From the NCBI GenBank assembly GCA_021513715.1, contig CP084167.1, positions 2,493,174 through 2,557,173 on the forward strand: DNA of 64,000 nucleotides. Reading direction: 5' to 3'. The notes beneath the pieces were generated by a model. That model had not been told where the DNA came from. It saw only the letters and a program-made list of their open reading frames with translations, and did not search any database. Origin of the DNA: Candidatus Heimdallarchaeum endolithica. Its GTDB lineage: Archaea > Asgardarchaeota > Heimdallarchaeia > Heimdallarchaeales > Heimdallarchaeaceae. A program made the translations under genes and the position numbers. Positions 1-9,669 of this stretch are shown one piece after another. Numbering within the stretch: position 1 is the stretch's first letter; each line of letters begins with the position of its first letter.

Positions 1-951
1 TTACCTCCAAAAGATATTAATGGCGTAAGAATCCCTGTTTTATCAATTGAAGGACCTTATGGAGATTTTGCAATATATGAAACTCCAATGTTGGGATATT
101 TGTGCTTTCAAACTGGTGTTGGGACATCTGCTTTATATGTTAGACTAGCTGCAAGGGAGAAAATAATTTTGTCTTTTGGAATAAGAAGAATGCATCCTGC
201 TTTAGCTCCAGTTATTGACAGAGCGTGTTATATAGCAGGATTTGATGGTGTGTCTTGCGTTCTCAGTGCTGAAAAATTAGGAATTAAACCTACAGGAACG
301 ATCCCTCATGCTTTTATCATTATTGAGCAAGGGATAGAGAATGCTATGCGAAGTTTTGATAAGAATATTGACCCTGAAGTTAAAAGAATAGCTCTATCAG
401 ATACTTTTAGTGATGAGAGATTTGAAGTGATGAAAGCTCTTGACGCTGTCGGGGATCATCTATATGGTGTGAGATTAGATACTCCAAGTTCACGACGAGG
501 TGACCTGAAGGAAATAATCAAAGAAGTTAAGTGGGAACTAAAACAGAGAGGGCGAGAAGATGTTAAGATATTCCTTTCTGGAGGTTTCGATGAAAAGATG
601 GTTGAAGAATACCATGATGTTGCAGATGGTTTTGGAGTTGGGACTTCTGTTGCAAATAGCCCGACAGTTAATTTTGCTTTTGATATTGTAGAAATGAATG
701 GTCAATCAATATCTAAAAGAGGAAAATATTCTGGAAGGAAGCAAGTTGGCTATTGTCAAGCTTGTGACGTTTATCTATGCTCATTAGAAAGTCAAGGGAA
801 GATTATATGCCCAAAATGTGGGTCAAAAATGGAAAAAGTAGTTAAGCAATATATGATGAATGGAGAACTTATTCGTGATTTAGGTGATGTAGGTTCTATT
901 CGTAGATATGTCAAAGAGCAAATGGAAAAACTAGAACTTCCAAAAAAATAA
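1..951 (+). CDS. pncB: Nicotinate phosphoribosyltransferase, 5'-truncated by window edge
   Basis: Converts nicotinate and PRPP to nicotinate mononucleotide in NAD salvage. The reading frame is open from base 1 without a start codon, so the gene begins upstream of the window; the visible part is 316 residues. Motifs typical of the family are the SGGFDE stretch followed by a GVGTSV phosphate-binding loop. A C-terminal zinc-ribbon-like pair (CQAC and CPKCG) is seen; archaeal NAPRTases of the Thermoplasma type carry a comparable zinc-binding tail. A Shine-Dalgarno-like AGAGGTC for the next gene follows 20 bases after the stop. Identity is strong; only the N-terminus is missing. Confidence 0.88.
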   Translation, partial: LPPKDINGVRIPVLSIEGPYGDFAIYETPMLGYLCFQTGVGTSALYVRLAAREKIILSFGIRRMHPALAPVIDRACYIAGFDGVSCVLSAEKLGIKPTGTIPHAFIIIEQGIENAMRSFDKNIDPEVKRIALSDTFSDERFEVMKALDAVGDHLYGVRLDTPSSRRGDLKEIIKEVKWELKQRGREDVKIFLSGGFDEKMVEEYHDVADGFGVGTSVANSPTVNFAFDIVEMNGQSISKRGKYSGRKQVGYCQACDVYLCSLESQGKIICPKCGSKMEKVVKQYMMNGELIRDLGDVGSIRRYVKEQMEKLELPKK

Positions 952-988
952 AAATGAGGAAAATCAATGTATGTAGAGGTCAAATTGA

Positions 989-3046
989 ATGAATAGAAAT
1001 TTCCTCAATTTTGTTGATAGAATAAAAAAACAGCGTGTTGTGGACTATCTGAAAATAAAAAAAACTATTGATGGAATTTTTAATTTAGTAGAATTTGAAA
1101 TTAAACCATCTATAATTCTTATCTCTTTTATCACTTCTGAAGATAATCAATATATTGATACTTTTTTTTGTAGCGAGGGAGAAGAAAAAATCCATGACTA
1201 TGATGTTTACCTTAGTGAAGAACTGTTTTCAACCAGTATGTATAAAGAACTTATGTTTACTGGAAGCATAAAGTACGGAAAAGTTTTCAATTTACCTTTT
1301 TCTGAAGGAATAAAGAGTGAACTCATTAGAACTGGTTATACTGATGTAATAATCGTTGCAATTAAACTTGAAGAAGAAATTGTGGGTTTTGTATCAGTTT
1401 TATTTTCTAATACTGAAAATGAAAACAAATTAGAATTCTTTTTCTCATATATTGAATATGTTTCAGGTTTGATTTCTTCTATTGTCTCTTCTTGGTATAA
1501 ACTTTATCTAATGGAAAAAGAGAAAAATAAGAGTAATGTAATCATTGAATTGTCAGAATTGGCATTAGAAACAACAAATATCCCCATTATTTTGAAATCA
1601 TTGTTTAAAAGAATTTTTGAATTAGATAATTTTTACTCCCTTGGGTTGTTTAGAATAAAAAAGAGCAGGTTTGAATTATACCAAGGAATAAATATAAGTG
1701 AACAATTAGCAGATTATTTTTCCGAGCAAGATCTTAAAATAGAAACATTACCCTATTATAACCATCAGAATCTTCTAGATGAAACACTAGCTACTGCTAA
1801 GAATCAATATTGTTTGATTATCCCAGTAAAAAGTGCTAACATCTTTTTAGGTTTTCTTTTCATTGTAACTCAACCTGGAACAAAGATATCTCCTGATGTA
1901 GAAAATTTTCTAAGAATCATTACCAATCAGCTCTTTCTTATATTACAAAGGAGATTGCTTCTTGATGACATTCAGGCAGTTACTCAAATGTCAGAGTTGT
2001 CATTTTTTCCAGTTTTCATCTTAGATAAAAGTGCTCGTATTATATATGTAAATTATCAGTTTGAAAAAATATTTAGATTAAAGCATACTCATATTATAGG
2101 AAATAAAATATATAACGTTTTATTGTTTAATGCAGATGAAGTAGAAAAAGTGGAAAACGCAATAAATAGCGTGTTAAAAACCCTAAAAAAAGAATCCATC
2201 AAACTATGCATTAAGGTTGAAGATTCTGGACAAATGAGAGATTACACTTATTTTGCTAATCTTTCTCCAACTATTAATAATTTAACTGGTGAATATTGTG
2301 TTGTTTTTTCACTTCTCGACGTGACAGAGTCAGAAAAACTTCGGGCTCTTGCGGATGAGTATAACATCAGATCTCAAATGTATCTAAATGTGTTAACTCA
2401 TGATATCTTTAACATCTTTTTTGCAATCGAAGGGTATTATGAAATTGTGAAAGGTGAAATACCTAAAGAGCAGAAGCAAGTGCTAAATAAAGTTTCTGAC
2501 TTAGTTGAAAGAGGGACAGAAACCGTACAGCATATTCGCCTTTTGAGTAAAGTATTGAATACAACAGTTGTTGAAAAGAAAAGTCTTTTACCATTAAGAA
2601 CAATTTTAGAAACTATTGAAGAAAAGGTAAAACGTGTCTGTAGAACAAAAAATATCAAGATTGAAAATGCTATTCCAACCTCAGTTAAAATTCGTGGGAC
2701 ATATTTTGTTATAGATTTTTTTGAATACATTGTGACTAATCTTATAAAAAGCACGACTGCAGAACAAGTGGTTGTTTCTTATTCTCACTCATACGACGAG
2801 GACATAAAGAAAACAGTACTTTCTATAAATGTTAAAGGAGAGATTGATCAAAAAATAATTGATTCAATGAAAGATGTAATAATCTCTTCTGATCTAGAAT
2901 ATGGTGTTCGTAAACAACTCTGGTTACAAGTAGTAAAGGAAATTGCAAAAAGAAATGAATTCGAGATGTCTGTTGACTCACTAAACATTAATGATACTCC
3001 TCTCGGGGTGTCATTTAAAGTTCTTTTTGAAGGAGAAAACGAATAG
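989..3046 (+). CDS. PAS/GAF-type sensor protein with degenerate histidine kinase core
   Basis: 685 residues. The N-terminal half resembles two GAF-like sensory domains (roughly residues 30-160 and 185-320). A PAS-like domain follows at about 340-455. An H-box-like helix has LTHDIFN with His471, the expected phospho-acceptor position. The C-terminal region (about 560-685) looks like a HATPase fold: an N-box-like YIVTNLIKS is present, but I see no DxGxG or GxGxG nucleotide-binding motifs. It may therefore be catalytically inactive or strongly diverged. There is no transmembrane segment, so it is probably cytosolic. AGAGGTC precedes the ATG. No response regulator is adjacent. The ligand is unknown. 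Confidence 0.65.
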   Translation: MNRNFLNFVDRIKKQRVVDYLKIKKTIDGIFNLVEFEIKPSIILISFITSEDNQYIDTFFCSEGEEKIHDYDVYLSEELFSTSMYKELMFTGSIKYGKVFNLPFSEGIKSELIRTGYTDVIIVAIKLEEEIVGFVSVLFSNTENENKLEFFFSYIEYVSGLISSIVSSWYKLYLMEKEKNKSNVIIELSELALETTNIPIILKSLFKRIFELDNFYSLGLFRIKKSRFELYQGINISEQLADYFSEQDLKIETLPYYNHQNLLDETLATAKNQYCLIIPVKSANIFLGFLFIVTQPGTKISPDVENFLRIITNQLFLILQRRLLLDDIQAVTQMSELSFFPVFILDKSARIIYVNYQFEKIFRLKHTHIIGNKIYNVLLFNADEVEKVENAINSVLKTLKKESIKLCIKVEDSGQMRDYTYFANLSPTINNLTGEYCVVFSLLDVTESEKLRALADEYNIRSQMYLNVLTHDIFNIFFAIEGYYEIVKGEIPKEQKQVLNKVSDLVERGTETVQHIRLLSKVLNTTVVEKKSLLPLRTILETIEEKVKRVCRTKNIKIENAIPTSVKIRGTYFVIDFFEYIVTNLIKSTTAEQVVVSYSHSYDEDIKKTVLSINVKGEIDQKIIDSMKDVIISSDLEYGVRKQLWLQVVKEIAKRNEFEMSVDSLNINDTPLGVSFKVLFEGENE

Positions 3047-3098
3047 ATTAAAATTGACATGAATTAAAAAAATTTAGATAATATAACAAAAAATAAAA

Positions 3099-3368
3099 TT
3101 AGAGTCTAGTTACAAAGTCTAAGTTGACTGATTGCACACCTTCAATTGCAGAGAGGTATTCTTCCAAACTATCTTGCATTCCGTCTTCTTCTGGAATGAT
3201 AAATTGAGCAACCATTGACACTAAACCAAAGGCAAGAGGTCTTTTTTCTATAGTGTTTTGCATTTTTATTCTTTCTGGAAGATTAGCTCTTACTCTTTCT
3301 TCTAGACTTTCTGGTTTAATCTCGGGACTTTCTGGTCTTAATTCATATACTAATAATACTTCACCCAT
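3099..3368 (-). CDS. ef1b: Translation elongation factor aEF-1 beta
   Basis: Guanine-nucleotide exchange factor for aEF-1alpha. It is 89 residues from the chosen ATG, the usual length of the archaeal family. The N-terminus is MGEVLLVYELRPES and the C-terminus IEGVQSVNLDFVTRL, matching the family. The frame stays open further upstream, but the ATG at 3368 is preceded by AAAGGTG, and the extra 26 residues would overlap the neighbouring gene. It lies directly downstream of the small zinc-ribbon gene on the same strand. That gene pair is conserved in other archaea (for example HVO_2752/HVO_2753). Confidence 0.9.
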   Translation of the reverse strand: MGEVLLVYELRPESPEIKPESLEERVRANLPERIKMQNTIEKRPLAFGLVSMVAQFIIPEEDGMQDSLEEYLSAIEGVQSVNLDFVTRL

Positions 3369-3381
3369 ATTTTTTTCACCT

Positions 3382-3564
3382 TTAAGGACCTGTGAATCCA
3401 CATTTAGGACATTGATACTCATTTCCGAAGTAACGACATTTAGCACATCGGATGATCAATACTTCTCCACAATTTGGACAAGAGAACTTAGTAACACCCT
3501 CTTCGGAAGGGCTTATTACTCTATTACAACTAGAACAACTTGGCATTGTAATTTCGCCGCTCAT
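3382..3564 (-). CDS. Small zinc-ribbon protein, HVO_2753-like
   Basis: 60 residues from an ATG preceded by GGTGG. Cysteine pairs occur in the order CSSC, CPNCG, CAKC and CPKCG, enough for two zinc ribbons. The size, motif pattern and position immediately upstream of aEF-1beta match the archaeal HVO_2753 family of two-zinc-finger microproteins. A longer in-frame extension to 3699 exists but lacks a ribosome-binding site and looks non-coding. The function is not established beyond the family; a nucleic-acid or translation link is inferred from the neighbour. Confidence 0.8.
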   Translation of the reverse strand: MSGEITMPSCSSCNRVISPSEEGVTKFSCPNCGEVLIIRCAKCRYFGNEYQCPKCGFTGP

Positions 3565-3691
3565 TTTTCCACCTTTAATACGACTATATCTTAACGGAAT
3601 AAGATATTTATTAAGTATTTTGACTCTGTTGTTTTTCTTTCTCTCTAAACATCTCAACTTTCCAGTATCTTCATTAAAAAAATTGGGAAAG

Positions 3692-5788
3692 CTATTCATT
3701 AATCAATGAATTTGAAAGTTTTTCAAATGCTTTATCGATACTTTTGGCAAGTTCTTCAAATGTAACTCTTATACTATCACTAAAAATCATTAGTAAGTCA
3801 TTTGCTTCTTTATTTTTTTCTTCTATATTTTTTTCAATCTCAGAGTAGGTTGTTCTTACTATATGCTTTGTTTTTTTCTCTAATGAAGAAGAACTAGTAT
3901 GTTCCTGAAGAGAATTAAACTGTTTTAAGACTGATGTCCAAATCACATCAACACTCTTCTTTAGATATTCGGAAAGGTCATCAAGCAAAGTTTTAGCAGT
4001 TCCAAGCGTAGTCTCTTTTGCTTTCTCAAAGTAGTCAATAATAGCTTCATATTCATCACCTAATTTATTCTCAAAATCATTAAGTTTATTAATTACAGAA
4101 AGGGAAAGTTCGCTAAATATGTTTTTTAAACTTTCGAATAACTGTGCCAGGTTTACCTCTTGTGTGTTTACTATCCTAGTTAAACTATTTTCTATTTCTT
4201 CCTTTATCTGAACAAATAGTTCTGAGTTATTTTTAAGAATGGAAGAAAAAACTTGTTCAATATTTGAAGAAAAATCAAGTAAGTTGCTTGATATAAGTTT
4301 GTGGTGACTAGACCAACTCTCAGTCTGATTAGCGAAAAGATGCTTAACATTTTCTTCTATTGACGAATAATTGCGTTGAATATCTGCTTTAGTTTCTTCA
4401 ACTAAAGAGGTTATTTGATTCTCAATATCTAAATTTAATTCTGATATCTCTAGTCCTATTTTTTGAATTATTTGCTTAAATGATGATGTCACTTTCCGAA
4501 AAAGACTTTCAGCTTGACTTGAAAATAGTTGCCACAAGATTTCCTCTAATTCTTCTTCTCTTTTTTCAATTTGCTTTAGCTGCTTTTCATGTTTAGTAAG
4601 AATACTTTCAGATAATTGGGAAATTTCATTGAATTGGGTTGAACTTTGTTCTATTTCTTCTTTTATAGAATCTACCTTAATATCCAACAAATGTGTAATC
4701 TCTGTAATTTTTCTCATGTTTTCAGTCAAATTATTTTGTTGGTCTTGTTCAGCTATTTTCAATAGTTTTGAAATCTCTAATCTCAAATCTTTTTGTAACT
4801 TAGAAATATCTTCTAATTTTGTTTTGCTGTTCTTCTTTAATCTATTAACTGCTGAAGTGTTTGACTTTATAACTGAATTGTATTGCTTAGATAGGTTTAT
4901 TGAATAGCTTAAATCAGTAGAGATGAGATTTGAGAGTCTAGTCACTCGTTCTTTTTTCGTAATAGAAAAGAATCTTTTGAAATCTTCCTCGAATTTATTT
5001 AAAAATGAAGATATAGATTTTAATGCTTGTGAGGTGATCTTGGTTCTCTCTCTAAGAAATTCGTTGAGGATTAAGTTAGTATTATGTAAAAGTTCCTTAT
5101 GATTTTGATTTAGTAAGGATAGTACTTCCATTTCACTTTGATTTAATGCCATTAACGTATCCTGATCTGTAAGAGATAATTTCTCTTTTAGTAATATCAT
5201 AAGCGATTCAATGTTTTTCTTTTGTTCTTTTGTTTTACTCTCAATTTCTTGCGAAAAATCATTGAATTGTTCACAAGTTGAGGTTTTCAGTTGATTTAAC
5301 TCACTAGAACTATTTCCTATATTTTCATCCATTATTTCTTTAGTTCTTTTTGCTAAATTAGTGAATCCCCTGTCAATTATCTTTCTTGTATTGTTAAACA
5401 TCTCAGCCATGTAAACTGCTGAAGGAAGTGTAGGAATGGGTTCTCGTTCTGAAAAAATGGGCTCACCAATAGGAGTAAAACCAAGTTTTACCCTTAAATT
5501 TCGAATAATTTCCTCTTTCATGCTTCTCATTGTAGAATCCAAATTTATGCGAAATCTCCCGAATGAGCGAAGTCTTTCTGTTTCATATTGATTTATTAAC
5601 GTCGAAGTTTCTTCATTGAGTTTTTTACCCAATTTATGTGCTAGGTTATAGATGTTCTCCAGTGATTGAATATGGTTATTAACAGATGCATGAATAGACT
5701 CCTTTAAAGTATCTGCTGTTTCACTAATGAATTTTTCTTGTTCTTTTTTTATGTCATCTAATTGTTTAGCAGTTATATTAAGTACCAT
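3692..5788 (-). CDS. Long coiled-coil protein of unknown function
   Basis: 698 residues from the ATG at 5788; a TTG seven codons upstream is the alternative. Almost the entire chain is predicted helical with heptad-like Leu/Ile spacing and many Glu, Lys, Gln, Asn and Ser residues. One short break lies at about residues 105-135 with a Pro/Gly-rich stretch (FTPIGEPIF, then PIPTLP). There is no signal peptide, transmembrane segment or catalytic motif. The overall look recalls apolipoprotein, chemoreceptor-signalling or SMC-hinge-free coiled coils, but I do not recognise a family. It sits between the zinc-ribbon/aEF-1beta pair and a roadblock gene on the same strand. Confidence 0.6.
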   Translation of the reverse strand: MVLNITAKQLDDIKKEQEKFISETADTLKESIHASVNNHIQSLENIYNLAHKLGKKLNEETSTLINQYETERLRSFGRFRINLDSTMRSMKEEIIRNLRVKLGFTPIGEPIFSEREPIPTLPSAVYMAEMFNNTRKIIDRGFTNLAKRTKEIMDENIGNSSSELNQLKTSTCEQFNDFSQEIESKTKEQKKNIESLMILLKEKLSLTDQDTLMALNQSEMEVLSLLNQNHKELLHNTNLILNEFLRERTKITSQALKSISSFLNKFEEDFKRFFSITKKERVTRLSNLISTDLSYSINLSKQYNSVIKSNTSAVNRLKKNSKTKLEDISKLQKDLRLEISKLLKIAEQDQQNNLTENMRKITEITHLLDIKVDSIKEEIEQSSTQFNEISQLSESILTKHEKQLKQIEKREEELEEILWQLFSSQAESLFRKVTSSFKQIIQKIGLEISELNLDIENQITSLVEETKADIQRNYSSIEENVKHLFANQTESWSSHHKLISSNLLDFSSNIEQVFSSILKNNSELFVQIKEEIENSLTRIVNTQEVNLAQLFESLKNIFSELSLSVINKLNDFENKLGDEYEAIIDYFEKAKETTLGTAKTLLDDLSEYLKKSVDVIWTSVLKQFNSLQEHTSSSSLEKKTKHIVRTTYSEIEKNIEEKNKEANDLLMIFSDSIRVTFEELAKSIDKAFEKLSNSLINE

Positions 5789-5927
5789 ATTCTTCGTTTT
5801 CTTTCTCAACTAAAAAAGTTTATGAAAAATAAACAAATATTCAAAGTACAAAAGAAAAATATTTGCATTACATTCATAAATAAAAAATAGTTAGCAGAAT
5901 ACTGTATAATAAAAAAGATAAAGACTA

Positions 5928-6317
5928 TTATGTCAGCAATCTCTCAACATCACTTGCTGCTCTAGCCATATCTAAAAATACCAATCCCAATTTAGCTTCT
6001 TTTCTAGCTGAGACAGTTAATACTGCATTTGGTCCTGCTGCAATTGTGATTATATAACCATAAGCTCCTTCGATAAAAATCTTTTCGAGTTCTCCTCTTT
6101 GCATCTCTTGAGCTACTCTTTCTCCTAAAGAAAGCATTGCTGCTGTCATAGCTGCTAATCTTGCTTCTTCAATTTCTTGAGGAAGAACTGAAGCAATAGG
6201 TAACCCTTCAATAGATACAATTGCTGCACTTTCAATTTCAGGGACTTTTATTTTAAGATCTCCTAGCGTATTTTTTAATTCTGATGTTTTATTTTCAAAT
6301 GTTACTCCAAATGCCAT
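5928..6317 (-). CDS. Roadblock/LC7 domain protein
   Basis: 129 residues. The central part reads as a roadblock/LC7 fold: AAIVSIEGLPIASVLPQ, then a helix with MTAAMLSLGERVAQEM, then a strand pair containing GAYGYIITIAAGPNAVLTV, and a C-terminal helix. Roadblock proteins act as platforms or GAP partners for small Ras-like GTPases (MglB/MglA, Ragulator, dynein light chain). The N-terminal 25 residues are an extra helix. No GTPase is adjacent; the nearest visible one is at 42 kb, next to another roadblock gene. The partner is therefore unknown. Confidence 0.8.
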   Translation of the reverse strand: MAFGVTFENKTSELKNTLGDLKIKVPEIESAAIVSIEGLPIASVLPQEIEEARLAAMTAAMLSLGERVAQEMQRGELEKIFIEGAYGYIITIAAGPNAVLTVSARKEAKLGLVFLDMARAASDVERLLT

Positions 6318-6560
6318 CTATATCCCTTTCTTCTTTATATAATGATAATTATTGCTTAATTTATAAATTAAACTATCTTACAGATATTTTCTCAATCACA
6401 TTTTTAAATTTATTTGGAACGGCAATTGTCTTCATATATTTAATTAATTTTTAATTAGTTAAATAACATAAAGCCCTTATATAAATAGATGTAAAAACTG
6501 TAAGTAAAAATATAGCAAAAATACCAATTTTCTTAAAGTATTGCGTTCTGTCTACATTAT

Positions 6561-6926
6561 ATGAGACCGAAATTCAAATACAAACAAGTAATTGTTGTGC
6601 GAACTGATCTGAAAATGTCAAAGGGAAAGACTGCTGTACAAGTAGCACATGGTTCCGTTTCTGCCTATATTAAAGCTAGTAAATACTATCCTTCATGGAC
6701 TGAAAAATGGCTTAAGGAAGGTCAGAAAAAAGTTACAGTAAAAATTGAAACACAAGAAGAACTTTTTCAAATAGCTCATTCTGCTAAGGAAAAAGACTTG
6801 CCTGTGGCTATAATCAATGATGCAGGATTAACAGAACTACCCCCTGGAACAACTACTGTGGTTGGTATTGGGCCAGGACCAGAAGACCTGATAGATAAGA
6901 TATCTGGTCATTTAAAGCTGTTGTAG
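6561..6926 (+). CDS. pth2: Peptidyl-tRNA hydrolase, Pth2 type
   Basis: Releases tRNA from prematurely dissociated peptidyl-tRNA. It is 121 residues, the normal length. Family motifs are KQVIVVRTDLKMSKGKTAVQVAHGS near the N-terminus, GQKKV and the C-terminal DAGLTELPPGTTTVVGIGP. These include the conserved Lys, Asp and Thr residues of archaeal and eukaryotic Pth2. It lies 26 bases upstream of truD on the same strand, a likely two-gene unit. A TATA-like CTTATATAAATAG occurs around 6477. Confidence 0.95.
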   Translation: MRPKFKYKQVIVVRTDLKMSKGKTAVQVAHGSVSAYIKASKYYPSWTEKWLKEGQKKVTVKIETQEELFQIAHSAKEKDLPVAIINDAGLTELPPGTTTVVGIGPGPEDLIDKISGHLKLL

Positions 6927-6952
6927 TTAGTTATTATGAAAGTGATAAGTAA

Positions 6953-8182
6953 ATGATTGAACTTGGACCTAGAATTTCTAATTTTAAGCCAATTAAAGGA
7001 AAAATAAAGGAATTACCAGAAGATTTTATTGTAAGTGAAATGATAGATGAGAAAACTGTTCTCTCTCCTTTTCAAGAAAACTATTTACTTCCTGGAAAGG
7101 CTCCTGGATTATTTTTGCATTTTGTTTTAATCAAGAAAAATCTTGATACTGAAAGAGCTTTAGATTGGTTATCAAAATTGTGGAATGTTAACAGAGATAA
7201 TTTTAACATAGCAGGAACTAAAGACAAAAAAGCTATTACTGCTCAAAGAGTTTCAGTTTGGGGGTTGAACAAAGTTTTTGAGAAAGGGTTAATTGGCGAA
7301 ATAGATTACCCTACCCTAAAAGCAAAAGCATTAACTCTCAAACTTCGTGATATTAAACTAGGCGATCTTTGGGGAAATATGTTTAATATTCTTATTCGTA
7401 ATATTTCTATATCAAAAAGTGAAATAAAACAAAAAATAGAAGAATTTCTGGGTGCTGTAAAGAACTTTGGAGGATTAATAAATTCATTTGGTCCACAAAG
7501 ATTTGGAGATATTAGACCAATAACACATCTTGTTGGCAAATTAATAATCGAAGGAAATTATAAAGAAGCAATACGCTTATACATAGGTAAAGTCTTTCCT
7601 GATGAATCAGATGAAACAAAAAAAGCAAGGAAACTTTTTTGGGAAGGAGAAAAGGTGAATGAAGTGCTTAAATTTTTTCCTTCATATTTAAATACAGAGA
7701 GAAAACTTCTTTTTTTGCTTAGAAACTCTGAGAACAATTATGAACATGCTTTTCAATCATTTTCATATCATCTGAAAAAATTATTTGTTCATGCTTATCA
7801 ATCTCATCTTTTTAATAAATATCTAAAAATGCGTTTCGAAAAATATAGTAAAAATTTTAAAGAACCAATTTCTGGGGAAAAACTAAAAGATGGAATTGTT
7901 TATGCTCCAATTGTTGGAGCAAAAACGGAGTTAAATGGAGAAACAAGAGACATTTATGTTACGATATTTGAAGAAGAAGGACTAAAAGAAGATTTTTTTG
8001 CATCCTCTGCTTTCAAAAGATTTGGGGGAAAAGGAGCTTTCAGAAAAATTCTCTTTGTCCCCTATGATTTTTCCTATGAAATTGGGGATGATGATATCTA
8101 TAATAATTCTACAATTAAATTAAATTTTAAATTGAAAAAAGGTTCGTATGCAACTAATGTAATTCGGGAATTTATTATTTAG
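6953..8182 (+). CDS. truD: tRNA pseudouridine(13) synthase TruD
   Basis: Isomerises U13 of tRNA to pseudouridine. It is 409 residues, typical for archaeal TruD with its inserted TRUD domain. The catalytic motif is IAGTKDKKAITAQRVS with Asp91. A further family motif is NSFGPQRFGDIRP at about 180-192. The C-terminus contains the expected KKGSYATNVIREF. It follows pth2 closely, so both are probably cotranscribed. Confidence 0.94.
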   Translation: MIELGPRISNFKPIKGKIKELPEDFIVSEMIDEKTVLSPFQENYLLPGKAPGLFLHFVLIKKNLDTERALDWLSKLWNVNRDNFNIAGTKDKKAITAQRVSVWGLNKVFEKGLIGEIDYPTLKAKALTLKLRDIKLGDLWGNMFNILIRNISISKSEIKQKIEEFLGAVKNFGGLINSFGPQRFGDIRPITHLVGKLIIEGNYKEAIRLYIGKVFPDESDETKKARKLFWEGEKVNEVLKFFPSYLNTERKLLFLLRNSENNYEHAFQSFSYHLKKLFVHAYQSHLFNKYLKMRFEKYSKNFKEPISGEKLKDGIVYAPIVGAKTELNGETRDIYVTIFEEEGLKEDFFASSAFKRFGGKGAFRKILFVPYDFSYEIGDDDIYNNSTIKLNFKLKKGSYATNVIREFII

Positions 8183-8210
8183 TCTGTTGCATATTTTGCT
8201 TATTTTTTGC

Positions 8211-8978
8211 TTATTTTCCATATCTTCTATGTCTTTGTTGGTAGGTGCGAATTGCTCTCCAAAAGTCTATTTTTCTAAATAAAGGCCAATGAACTTCTGT
8301 AAAGTAAAATTCACTATAGGCTGATTGCCAAAGAAGAAAACCGGATAATCTTTCTTCTCCTGAGGTTCGTATAATTAAATCTGGGTCAGGAATATTACTT
8401 GTATAAAGGTGCTCTGCAATCAAGTCTTCATCTACATCATCATAATCGATTATTCCTTCTTTTGCTTTATTTATTATTTCCTTTAAAGCATCAACTATTT
8501 CGGCTCTTCCTCCATAAGCCATGCAAACATTTAAAACATATTTGCTGTAATTGGCTGTTGCTTCTGTTGTTTTCTTTATTTCTTCCTGAACCTCTTTTGG
8601 AAGTAAACTAATCCTTCCTAAAATATTAACTTTTACTTCATTTTTGTGAATTCTGGGGTCTTCTCTAATACTGATGAGTTTTTCTCTCGCTAGGCGCATA
8701 ATTGTCTCAACTTGTTCTTTTGGTCTGGAAAAGTTTTCTGTACTAAAAACCCAGACAGTAACGATTTTCACTCCTATCTCCCAAGCCCAATCAAGAACTT
8801 CTTCTAATTTTTTTGCTCCTAGTTCGTACCCATTTTCATAGGATACCCCCAAAAGCTTGCTTCCTCTCCTATTTCCGTCTAAAATTATGGCAACGTGATG
8901 TGGGACTGGTTTATTCTTAATTTCTGAATATAGTTTCTTTTCATAGACATTGTAGACTAGTTTAGGTATAAATTGCAT
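8211..8978 (-). CDS. uppS: Cis-prenyltransferase (undecaprenyl/polyprenyl diphosphate synthase)
   Basis: Makes long-chain Z-polyprenyl diphosphate, the precursor of the archaeal lipid glycan carrier. It is 255 residues from the ATG at 8978, which has GGTG 8 bases upstream; TTG at 8990 is the alternative. The signature HHVAIILDGNRRG includes catalytic Asp34, and the C-terminal signature is RTSGEERLSGFLLWQSAYSE. FSTENFSRP is also present. It is convergent with truD. Confidence 0.93.
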   Translation of the reverse strand: MQFIPKLVYNVYEKKLYSEIKNKPVPHHVAIILDGNRRGSKLLGVSYENGYELGAKKLEEVLDWAWEIGVKIVTVWVFSTENFSRPKEQVETIMRLAREKLISIREDPRIHKNEVKVNILGRISLLPKEVQEEIKKTTEATANYSKYVLNVCMAYGGRAEIVDALKEIINKAKEGIIDYDDVDEDLIAEHLYTSNIPDPDLIIRTSGEERLSGFLLWQSAYSEFYFTEVHWPLFRKIDFWRAIRTYQQRHRRYGK

Positions 8979-9063
8979 TGTAAACACCAATGATGCAAAT
9001 GTGCGTTAAATTGACGAAATTAATAGATTATAAAATATTTTTTATTTTAACGTTAATAAGTAA

Positions 9064-9501
9064 CTACGAGAGCGTTAATAAATAATCACTATAGTTGCTA
9101 AAGTTCTCAGCAACGTTTCTATTATTTGTAATAACCATTATTTCAATTTTATCTCTAGCAGCAATAATTACAGGAAGTAATTGTGTATCTTTGACAGCGA
9201 CAACAATGATATCCTTATCGCTAAAATAGAGCGTATCTAATATATCCAGTGCCATATATAGATCTACATCCGATGGTACAATTATTGGCTTTAAACCTAA
9301 TTGAATGAATTTTTTGTGTTGTTCGCTTTGTAATTTAATATCAAAAAAAATTTTTGCAGAGCGAATGCTACCAATGGATTTTATTTCATTTATCATTTCA
9401 GTAATTTGCTTATTTGTTAAATCATGAAGTATTGTTCCTTCAAAAAAACAACTAATTTTTTTTGTATCTTTACGTAATAAAGTGATTATTTGCTCTGTCA
9501 T
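9064..9501 (-). CDS. NYN/PIN-like (LabA-DUF88) domain protein, probably degenerate
   Basis: 145 residues. The layout is that of a NYN domain: an N-terminal strand (ISCFFEGTIL) where active members have a FIDGxN motif, then helix-strand units, then VDLYMALDILDTLYFSDKDIIVVAVKDTQLLPVI, which aligns with the DVxLAxDALxxA...SGDSDFxPLI region. The first Asp is Glu here, and the GDSDF pair is KDTQL, so one of the two metal-binding acids is lost. It may be an inactive or regulatory RNA-binding version. It lies alone between uppS and a divergent MFS gene. Confidence 0.6.
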   Translation of the reverse strand: MTEQIITLLRKDTKKISCFFEGTILHDLTNKQITEMINEIKSIGSIRSAKIFFDIKLQSEQHKKFIQLGLKPIIVPSDVDLYMALDILDTLYFSDKDIIVVAVKDTQLLPVIIAARDKIEIMVITNNRNVAENFSNYSDYLLTLS

Positions 9502-9669
9502 TATGTGGTTTAACTGTTTTTTTACTATTTTTATGTGTTTTGGGTTATTAAAAACAAAAAATTGATTGTTATTAAGAGCTTATGCTTATACCATTTATCA
9601 TTATCTTTAAACTACTCTCCAGCTAAAAGTAAAATCACTAGATTTAAATTGTAAAAAAAGGAAAACAGC

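Noticed and set aside
3446..3699. N-terminal extensions of aEF-1beta and of the zinc-ribbon protein
   Set aside because: Internal ATG codons with AGGTG or GGTGG sites give the family-length proteins; the extensions would overlap neighbours.
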